Shown piece by piece: positions 33,163-39,017 of a DNA stretch of 46,695 nucleotides (its first letter is position 1; every line of letters begins with the position of its first letter). The notes beneath the pieces were generated by a model. That model was given only the letters and a program-made list of their open reading frames with translations, was not told the origin of the DNA and did no database searches. Source of the stretch: a virus. A program made the translations under genes and the position numbers. The stretch covers positions 1 to 46,695 of the IMG/VR virus record IMGVR_UViG_3300035661_000101. One strand, given 5' to 3'.

Positions 33163-33635
33163 GGTTGCCCCCCTTCGATCCCCGCATTCATCCCAACTGC
33201 CGGATTGACCGGAGTGAGAGGATCAGTGTTACGCGCCGGCGCCAGGGCGGGAGACCCCCGTGCATTGGGGATAATGGGCGGCGCGTTGGCGTCTTTGAAG
33301 CCGGCTGATTGCAGCAGCTCGTCGGCCAGGGGCGCTACGGCCGGCTGCGTGGCGATGTTGCTGGTGGCCTGGGTGGCGCTGTACATCCCTTCCACTCCCT
33401 TGTTCGTAGCCGTCGCATCGGCGAGCCGTGCCTGGTCCGCGTGGGTTATCCCGCGATCTCCCGCAGTGTTTTTCGCCCGATACGGTAATCCGATTCGACA
33501 CGCCCCCAATCCACGACGGGGCGCGACGTTTCGACTGGAGGGGAGTTTTGATGGCTCAGGCATGGGGGCGGATGGCGTGAATTGAAAACACGCAATGAAT
33601 ACCACACCCGCCCCGAGTGCGCAAGCCCCCAGCAC
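33159..33635 (-). CDS. exported Pro/Ala-rich protein heading the lysis cassette
   Basis: The N terminus is a hydrophobic signal or anchor (MLGACALGAGVVFIACFQFT) followed by a Pro/Ala/Asn-rich, probably extended domain (SAPMPEPSKLPSSRNVAPRR, PPIIPNARGSPALAPARNTD). Position and topology would suit a spanin-like or other envelope protein, but there is no coiled coil or clear lipobox. The GTG start lacks a ribosome site. The frame is open for about 30 codons further upstream. The stop overlaps the Cys-rich gene. Confidence 0.5.
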   Translation of the reverse strand: MLGACALGAGVVFIACFQFTPSAPMPEPSKLPSSRNVAPRRGLGACRIGLPYRAKNTAGDRGITHADQARLADATATNKGVEGMYSATQATSNIATQPAVAPLADELLQSAGFKDANAPPIIPNARGSPALAPARNTDPLTPVNPAVGMNAGIEGGQP

Positions 33636-34031
33636 CAGCGGGCGGAAACCCCGAGAATTTAACGGGGTAAAAAATAGCGGGGTAAGGGGTACCGTTGATT
33701 TTTAACGATTTTTTTTACCCTACCCCATATACCCCATATAACCTTATATCAGTAGTAGTAGATATAGCGTTATGTATTATAGGGGTGTACGTATTACATA
33801 ATTACGTAATACCTAACGCGTTTTTCTAGGGGGGCAGTAGTCGTCGGTGGGGGTGTAGGGTAGGGTACTGGGGTAAAAACACGATTTCCCTTTACGATTC
33901 AAACACTTACTGGAAATTCATCCCGAAAAGTGGCGGGGTAAAACGGAAATCCGGGGTAGCCCACCTAACCTATTTACTTTTGATAATCCGTTAGGTATCA
34001 TCATGTTTTCACTCGCCGGAGCAAAACTACC
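33636..34031. promoter_or_regulatory. AT-rich divergent region with hexamer cluster, candidate origin
   Basis: There is no gene. It contains GGGGTA at 33664, 33679, 33686, 33870, 33935 and 33953, and the reverse TACCCC at 33721 and 33730, plus near-copies (GGGTA twice at 33858-33867). A core of about 130 bases (33695-33830) is AT-rich. GTATTAC/GTAATAC forms an inverted repeat (33791-33812). ACCTAAC (33811 and 33963) and GTTAGGT (33990) flank a GATAAT-type -10. Repeated boxes beside an easily melted core between divergent transcription units fit an origin or a regulatory switch. Confidence 0.5.
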
Positions 34032-35051
34032 ATGAAAATTTACATAAATCCGAAAACTGGATCGGCGTCACAAATGCCTTTTTCCCGGTCCGACGCCCTG
34101 GCGGATGGTCACGAAAAATATCGGTCCCACGATCTATGCCCCATTTGCGGGGACACGACCGTAACCGTCCGGTACGCCGATACCGGGGATTGTATGGTCT
34201 GCCTCATCAAAACGGCGCGCGTCCGGGACTCCTACTACGCCCCGGCGGGGGACATGGAGGCGGTCGTTGCTGGGAAACGCTACTGCTATGCCTCCGACGG
34301 CCGGTCGGGGCGCCTGACGTGCAGCTTCGGCGCCCACGTGGGGGTGCGCGAGGCGGGAAAAAAGAAGTGCCTGGTGTGCGCCGATACCGACGGGAGGAAT
34401 ACCCCCGACGCCGCCATGAGTCGAGATTTCCCCGACATGATCCTGAGTCGAGAGGACGCCCGAGCGATGGGGTTCTCTCGGTTCCGCACGGGCACCCCGT
34501 GCAAACACGGGCACTCCGGCTGGCGTTACACCTCCACCGGGGGGTGCATACCGTGCCTGCGCCCTGACAGTCTCGGCGCCTCCTCTCCTGACCTCGAACT
34601 GACCGAAATGATCCAGCACGCCCGCGACCTGCGCAACCACCTTCCGCCCTTGACGCATCGGTGGGCGCAGGAGTCTGTCCCCCACGACCGCATTGGCGAC
34701 GCCATCCGGGGCGTCCCGATGCAGTATTCCGAGCGCAACCCCCATCGCGCCCTCTGGGACGACGTGACGGCGGCCCTACCCGCCGAGGACGTAGCGGCCT
34801 GGCGCCAGCGTTGCGCCCTGCTCCGTGGCGGCGCGAACCCCCCCAGCCCTGGCGAGCGCCCCGCCCCCGCCGACTATGTAGAACTGCACCAGCGCCCCGT
34901 GCCTCCCTGGGAGGTAGAGGCCACTTTGTCCCGAGCGCACGCCCTGGCGGCCGCCCGAGGCGGCACCCTGCGGCACTCCGAGCAGCACGGCACCGGCGAC
35001 GTGGTAGTGCTGAATTTGTGGCTGCACCCTGACGACGCACGGGCACTGTAA
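34032..35051 (+). CDS. protein with three zinc-ribbon-like modules (339 aa)
   Basis: Three Cys/His clusters follow one another: CPIC...CMVC (Cys36, 39, 54, 57); C...H...CLVC (Cys97, His102, Cys113, Cys116); and CKHGH...CIPC (Cys157, His159, His161, Cys172, Cys175). The last, with GTPCKHGHSGWRYTSTGGC, resembles zinc modules attached to phage HNH nucleases, but no HNH core is present. Residues 185-339 are helical with a conserved-looking VVVLNLWLHPDDAR end. A DNA- or RNA-binding early protein is the most reasonable guess. It is the first gene right of the candidate origin. Confidence 0.65.
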   Translation: MKIYINPKTGSASQMPFSRSDALADGHEKYRSHDLCPICGDTTVTVRYADTGDCMVCLIKTARVRDSYYAPAGDMEAVVAGKRYCYASDGRSGRLTCSFGAHVGVREAGKKKCLVCADTDGRNTPDAAMSRDFPDMILSREDARAMGFSRFRTGTPCKHGHSGWRYTSTGGCIPCLRPDSLGASSPDLELTEMIQHARDLRNHLPPLTHRWAQESVPHDRIGDAIRGVPMQYSERNPHRALWDDVTAALPAEDVAAWRQRCALLRGGANPPSPGERPAPADYVELHQRPVPPWEVEATLSRAHALAAARGGTLRHSEQHGTGDVVVLNLWLHPDDARAL

Positions 35052-35112
35052 CCGATAAAGACGCCCTATCGATCCATAGAAATCTTTTCGTGGCGTTACG
35101 GCTACGAGTAGC

Positions 35113-35148
35113 TATAATACGGTCATGGGGTAGCGCATCGCAAGCCCC
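35113..35148 (+). promoter_or_regulatory. promoter -10 with hairpin leader (copy 1)
   Basis: TATAAT (35113-35118) is followed after eight bases by a hairpin GGGG-TA-GCG-CAT-CGC-AAG-CCCC (35127-35148). The -35 is poor. The hairpin and the sequence TAGCGCATCGCAA recur behind the promoter at 37404-37459. It drives the PcfJ-like gene. Confidence 0.6.
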
Positions 35149-35168
35149 GCCAGATCGAGGAGAAGAAA

Positions 35169-36647
35169 ATGCTGACATGGGACACTACCGAGGGTCTGGC
35201 CGACCTGGCGGAAATCCAGGCCGGGCGGGCCGTGATGGCCGCCCGCATTGCGGCATCAGGAGTGAGTCGCGATGCGTTTTTCGAGATGCGGAATCTCCGC
35301 GCTCGCGCTGGCCGGATCGGCCTGTCCTTCTGGCCGGCGCTGTTCTGCCGGGACTGCAACCCCGCCGCCTTCGTGGCGGCCGAGGAAGTGCTGACCGCCA
35401 AGATCGGCGCCCGATGGGGGGAATTCCTCCCCGACGGCACCCGCTCCCACGGCGGATGGGACTCCACCGACTATTATGGCCTGTCTAGCCACACCGTAGT
35501 CAAAATGTGGATTGCGGCGGGGTGCCGCGATGGCGAAAAGTTCCGCCTCCAGGTGTTTTACGGAGAAGTCGCCAAGAAGGGCGACTCCATCCCCTGGCTG
35601 CGGAACTACTTCAGGGGCCTGCAATGGCTCACGAACAATCACATCCGGCTCCCGTTGGCCCGAGAGGCCATCGCCGCCCTGGGGCGCCTGTCCCCGGAAA
35701 GTCGGCGGGCCGCGCTGGCCCCGTTTTTTGGCCCCGACCTTGGGGACCATCGCGGAAAAATTCGCATCCGCCACCTGGACTGGGGCGCGGTTCGCCACGC
35801 CCAATCCGCCGTGGCCGGCGGTAACGTCAAGGCCCGCGCCGCCCTGTCCGGGATCAGGCGCGCCGCCCAACTCCTCGGGGTGAAACCCTACGAGTTGAGC
35901 CGCACCCTGTGCCCGGTCTACGCCCTGCCTTTACCGTTCGCCCGGCGCGTAGCCCTGGGCGAAAGCCCCGCCCAACTGGCGGGCGGTCTGCTCTCCAGAG
36001 CCGAATCCCACAAATGGGCCATTGCCGGAGCGCCTGAAATCGCGGGCTGGCTGTCGGCCCAACTGGCCCTCCCGGCTCACCGCAGCATCCGGGTGATCCG
36101 GTGGCTCGATCACTGCCGCCGAAGCGGCCGGTGGGATGCCGTTGAGCGGGACCGTATCGCCCGCATTCCCGGTGAGAACCAGGGCCGCAGGTACTCCCTG
36201 CTGTCCGTCCTGGACGAAATCCAGGAGGAGGACATAGTCACTGGCAAGGATGGCGTGGATGCCGTCCTGCAACGCACCGCCGCCCGGCTGGGCGATGCCT
36301 GGTTGACCACCCAGATGGGCGACCACCGCATCCTTGCCCCGCTCCCGGCGTGGGCGCGCAACCTACCCGAGGGGGTGCGGATTCTGCGCACTCCGGCCCA
36401 ACTGGCCAAGGAGGGTCGTGACATGAACCACTGCGTCGGCGGCTACCGCGACGCAGTGTCCAACGGCCAGAGTCACATTCTGGCTATTCAGACCCGGCAC
36501 GGCCGCAGTACGGTCGAAATCAGGCCGGACTTGTCCGTCGCCCAGCACCGGGCCGAGCGGAATGAATCGCCTTGCAGCCGCAACGAAAAACTTTTGCGGG
36601 CCTTCCTGGTCCGCGTCGCCTCGAAAGGAGTAAGAAATGCTGCGTAA
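35169..36647 (+). CDS. PcfJ-like domain protein (492 aa)
   Basis: The C-terminal part (about residues 405-485) has the PcfJ-like signature: LAKEGRDMNHCVGGYRDAV, SHILAIQTRHGRSTVEIRPD, then ERNESPC. The HCVGGY and STVEI motifs are diagnostic. The N-terminal 400 residues are helical, with FWPALFCRDC near 55-65 and no recognised domain. PcfJ-like proteins occur on plasmids and phages and their molecular role is unknown. GAGGAG precedes the ATG, and the gene follows a hairpin-type promoter. It overlaps the next small gene by 11 bases. Confidence 0.75.
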   Translation: MLTWDTTEGLADLAEIQAGRAVMAARIAASGVSRDAFFEMRNLRARAGRIGLSFWPALFCRDCNPAAFVAAEEVLTAKIGARWGEFLPDGTRSHGGWDSTDYYGLSSHTVVKMWIAAGCRDGEKFRLQVFYGEVAKKGDSIPWLRNYFRGLQWLTNNHIRLPLAREAIAALGRLSPESRRAALAPFFGPDLGDHRGKIRIRHLDWGAVRHAQSAVAGGNVKARAALSGIRRAAQLLGVKPYELSRTLCPVYALPLPFARRVALGESPAQLAGGLLSRAESHKWAIAGAPEIAGWLSAQLALPAHRSIRVIRWLDHCRRSGRWDAVERDRIARIPGENQGRRYSLLSVLDEIQEEDIVTGKDGVDAVLQRTAARLGDAWLTTQMGDHRILAPLPAWARNLPEGVRILRTPAQLAKEGRDMNHCVGGYRDAVSNGQSHILAIQTRHGRSTVEIRPDLSVAQHRAERNESPCSRNEKLLRAFLVRVASKGVRNAA

Positions 36648-36759
36648 TAGTTTCACCCTCGCCGCCCGGCGCGCCTGGGCGGAATACACCTCACGCCGCC
36701 GGGCTGTTGTGGCGGACCTAGTAATTATCGCCGTTATCGCGGCATGGAGCCTATCATGA
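36637..36759 (+). CDS. very small membrane protein (40 aa)
   Basis: AAGGAG lies upstream within the end of the PcfJ-like gene. The sequence MLRNSFTLAARRAWAEYTSR is followed by one membrane segment (AVVADLVIIAVIAAWSLS). The stop overlaps the next start (ATGA at 36756), so it belongs to a coupled chain of four tiny genes. Function is unknown. Confidence 0.65.
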   Translation: MLRNSFTLAARRAWAEYTSRRRAVVADLVIIAVIAAWSLS

Positions 36760-36917
36760 TCCACCTGACGAACTCGGCGGTAATGCCGGCCGGGAATTTC
36801 GGCACGTACCGCTACAGCCCGGCCACTTTGGCCGACCTGTCCGACACCCTGGCCGGGAAGCGCGGCCCCTGGCTGTCCGCCATCGGCTACCCGCAAAACG
36901 TGGAGTTTCTGGTATGA
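36756..36917 (+). CDS. mini-protein resembling the N-terminal half of DUF1874 (53 aa)
   Basis: The sequence MIHLTNSAVMPAGNFGTYRY and WLSAIGYPQNVEFL resembles DUF1874/STIV B116-type proteins, which start with a strand [I/V]YL.NA and carry an SAIGH motif. In AcrIII-1 ring nucleases, which degrade cyclic tetra-adenylate, the His of that motif is catalytic. Here it is Tyr and the usual C-terminal half is absent. Ring-nuclease activity is therefore unlikely unless the fold differs. The gene overlaps both neighbours by ATGA. Confidence 0.5.
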   Translation: MIHLTNSAVMPAGNFGTYRYSPATLADLSDTLAGKRGPWLSAIGYPQNVEFLV

Positions 36918-37135
36918 GCCGCCCGAGAATCTACACGACGCCCGAGGCAGCACAAGCCGCCAGGGCCGAATCGTCCCGGCGCGTCCGGGCCGCCCGGCGC
37001 GATGCCGGCCTGACCTACGTCACGGCCTGGGTTTCGCCGGAGGCCGTAGCCGGGCTGTTCACACTCATGGACCGCCACGGCTGCACGGCGGAACGGGCGG
37101 TGGGGATAGCGCTCGAAGGAGAACGACATGAGTAG
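36914..37135 (+). CDS. small basic protein, possible ribbon-helix-helix DNA-binder (73 aa)
   Basis: A strongly basic helical N terminus (AAQAARAESSRRVRAARRDA) leads to LTYVTAWVSPEAVAGLFTLM, which could be the strand-helix-helix of an RHH repressor, then HGCTAERAVGIALEGERHE. The strand and two helices are the only basis for the call. Start and stop overlap the neighbouring tiny genes. Confidence 0.55.
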   Translation: MSRPRIYTTPEAAQAARAESSRRVRAARRDAGLTYVTAWVSPEAVAGLFTLMDRHGCTAERAVGIALEGERHE

Positions 37136-37322
37136 AGCAACCGTTGAAGTCACCGTTCGCTCCGTGTACGGAGTGGACAAGATTTACCCCGCGAATTGGA
37201 GCGCCGAGATATTCGCGTCTTTGGCGGGCCAGAAGACCCTGACCGGCAGCGACCTGAACCTAATCCGGGAACTAGGGTATGCGGTGGTCGAAGTTCCCCG
37301 TAGGGGGGCGTTAGCCACCTGA
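37128..37322 (+). CDS. small conserved-type phage protein (64 aa)
   Basis: VDKIYPANWSAEIFASLAGQ, KTLTGSDLNLIRELGYAVVE is a pattern I have met in short phage proteins of unknown function: an N-terminal strand, YP.N..A..FA..AG.KTLT, then LI..LGY. It ends the coupled chain of tiny genes. No catalytic motif is seen. Confidence 0.65.
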   Translation: MSRATVEVTVRSVYGVDKIYPANWSAEIFASLAGQKTLTGSDLNLIRELGYAVVEVPRRGALAT

Positions 37323-37403
37323 AGCGCCTTGCATGTCCACAGTTCGGTCTACTTTACGTTACGAGGCGAAATCAACCGCCTCGAAAATTGTTGAAAATAG
37401 TTC

Positions 37404-37459
37404 TTGACATTACACGCATTGCGTATATAATTCAGTTCATGGGTAGCGCATCGCAACCC
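37404..37459 (+). promoter_or_regulatory. strong sigma70-type promoter with hairpin leader (copy 2)
   Basis: TTGACA (37404-37409), a 16-base spacer and TATAAT (37426-37431) make a near-perfect promoter. Ten bases later comes the hairpin GGGT-A-GCG-CAT-CGC-A-ACCC (37441-37459), the same inner helix and loop as copy 1 at 35127, with a different but still paired outer helix. It drives the 81-aa and HTH genes. Confidence 0.8.
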
Positions 37460-37495
37460 GCCGCGCCTCGGGAAAAACAGGGGCTGGAGCCAAAA

Positions 37496-37741
37496 ATGAA
37501 CGCCACCAAGAACTTTGAAATCGCCGTTGAAGCCCTCTACAACGAAGCCCCGAGCGAGAAGGCCCGCGCCTTCGTTGAGCGGCTGGCCGCTCAGATTCGC
37601 GCCAAGGGCGAAGACTGGATTGCTGCCCGCGTCATCGAACTGCACATCACCGACGTTGAGGTCTCCGACAGCGCCGAGTGCAATATCGAAGACAACCGAC
37701 TTTTTTACCTGGAGCGCTGGCAGCTCGCGCTGTTGAAATAA
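37496..37741 (+). CDS. small hypothetical protein behind the strong promoter (81 aa)
   Basis: GGAG lies nine bases before the ATG. The frame is open further upstream through the promoter, so the translation start is set by the ribosome site. The protein MNATKNFEIAVEALYNEAPS is acidic and helical. The strong promoter suggests high early expression, as for host-takeover proteins. No family is recognised. Confidence 0.65.
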   Translation: MNATKNFEIAVEALYNEAPSEKARAFVERLAAQIRAKGEDWIAARVIELHITDVEVSDSAECNIEDNRLFYLERWQLALLK

Positions 37742-37742
37742 G

Positions 37743-37958
37743 ATGATGAGCCACCCGAACAGATCGCGGGGTGGTTCGCTATCCCGCAACCCTACGCCCG
37801 AAGAAGTCCGCGCCGCACGCGAGGCAGCAGGGCTTTCGCAGACAGCCGCCGCCGCGCTCATCCACTGCGCCCTGCGCGGCTGGCAGGAGTGGGAGGCCGG
37901 AAACCGGCGTATGCACCCTGCTTTTTGGGAATTGTTCCGCATCAAAGTCGCCTCATAA
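37743..37958 (+). CDS. small helix-turn-helix protein (XRE-like, 71 aa)
   Basis: TPEEVRAAREAAGLSQTAAA, LIHCALRGWQEWEAGNRRMH and PAFWELFRI show the five-helix XRE/Cro layout with the GLSQTAAAALI turn and the W..WEAG.R.M end found in phage HTH proteins. It starts one base after the previous stop. It could regulate the adjacent promoter or the convergent replication operon. Confidence 0.75.
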   Translation: MMSHPNRSRGGSLSRNPTPEEVRAAREAAGLSQTAAAALIHCALRGWQEWEAGNRRMHPAFWELFRIKVAS

Positions 37959-38018
37959 CACGTCAGTCAACCGGACGCTTCGCCGAAAAGCGCGGCGGAT
38001 CGCCGTTCAGCACCCACG

Positions 38019-39017
38019 TTAGCCACCTGAAGCGCGGGACATGGGCGCATCTGGGGGGCCAGACAGGCAGTGCGGGGAGTACCACAGAACCTCCCGAGCG
38101 GAATTAGCTCTCCCCGCCCCCTGCCCCTGGGAGCCGTAGCCACCCGTGGCTTTCCAGGCTTCCTTGCGCCAGCCGAGTAGCTCCAGGCCGGCGCCGTCGT
38201 GCTCCCCATCGTAGCCGGCGAGCACGATACGGAACAACGGGTCGTTACCGTGGCAGAGCGCCCAGTCCCTTGCCCGACTCGACACCCCCGCGCTCCCGGT
38301 ATGGTACGGGTCGTGGTTGCCCGCCTCATACGGCGGATCCAGAAATACCCCGGTCAGGCCGAATCCTGTCGTAACGGCCGGCCCCAATACCCGCTCGAAG
38401 TCGCCACACGCCACGCGCACACCACGCAGCCGGGCGGATAGCTCGGTGAACAGGGCACGAATGTACTCTCCTCTGGGCCGGCCACTCTGCCGATTGACGC
38501 CCCTCCCCCTACCCCCCAGCTGCGGTATCTTCCGCTTGACGCCCTGCCCCGCCCCCAGCTGCGGTATCTTCCGCCGGTCAGTCAGTACCCCCTCTACCGA
38601 CACCCACGGCCCCGCCCCCGAGCACCAGCCGCTGCCGATCCAGGCGCACGCGCCCCACACCCACCAGCCGGCCGCCCTAGCGTCATACCAGTTCGGGTCG
38701 CCCATGAACCGGGCGGTCAGGTCGTCACGTTGTCCCACGAGCCATAGGTGGCGGGCGTGCAAATCCGCCTCATTTACCGGCCAGTCCGCATGAAACGCCA
38801 CGGCCTCGGAGTTAGACGCCATCGCCCGCCAGGCGTTGGCGAGCAGGCCGTCGTAGTCGTTCACCGTCTCGACTTTCCCCGCGCCCCCCGGCCGGGCAAG
38901 GAGAACCGCCAGACTGCCGGCGAACGGCTCAACGTAATTTACCGGGTCGCCAAGAGCCGCCCAGATGCGGTCGGCTACTTTCGACTTCCCACCAAAATAG
39001 GGGAAGGGGGCTTTCAT
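38019..39017 (-). CDS. DNA adenine N6-methyltransferase (D12/Dam class)
   Basis: The protein (332 aa) transfers methyl groups from S-adenosylmethionine to adenine N6. Motifs are PFPYFGGKSKVADRIW (4-19), YVEPFAGSLAVLL (28-40) and the catalytic DPPYE (about 227-231). Between them lies a variable target-recognition region with a perfect 23-base direct repeat (38513 and 38552) encoding RKIPQLG twice, 13 residues apart. The start overlaps the end of the primase-helicase (ATGA), so it is the last gene of the leftward operon. Confidence 0.9.
   Translation of the reverse strand: MKAPFPYFGGKSKVADRIWAALGDPVNYVEPFAGSLAVLLARPGGAGKVETVNDYDGLLANAWRAMASNSEAVAFHADWPVNEADLHARHLWLVGQRDDLTARFMGDPNWYDARAAGWWVWGACAWIGSGWCSGAGPWVSVEGVLTDRRKIPQLGAGQGVKRKIPQLGGRGRGVNRQSGRPRGEYIRALFTELSARLRGVRVACGDFERVLGPAVTTGFGLTGVFLDPPYEAGNHDPYHTGSAGVSSRARDWALCHGNDPLFRIVLAGYDGEHDGAGLELLGWRKEAWKATGGYGSQGQGAGRANSAREVLWYSPHCLSGPPDAPMSRASGG

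Noticed and set aside
34207-35178. 323-codon minus-strand frame opposite the triple zinc-ribbon gene
   Set aside because: It is Arg/Gly/Pro-rich and lacks a ribosome site. The plus strand has ordered CxxC motifs and a better start.
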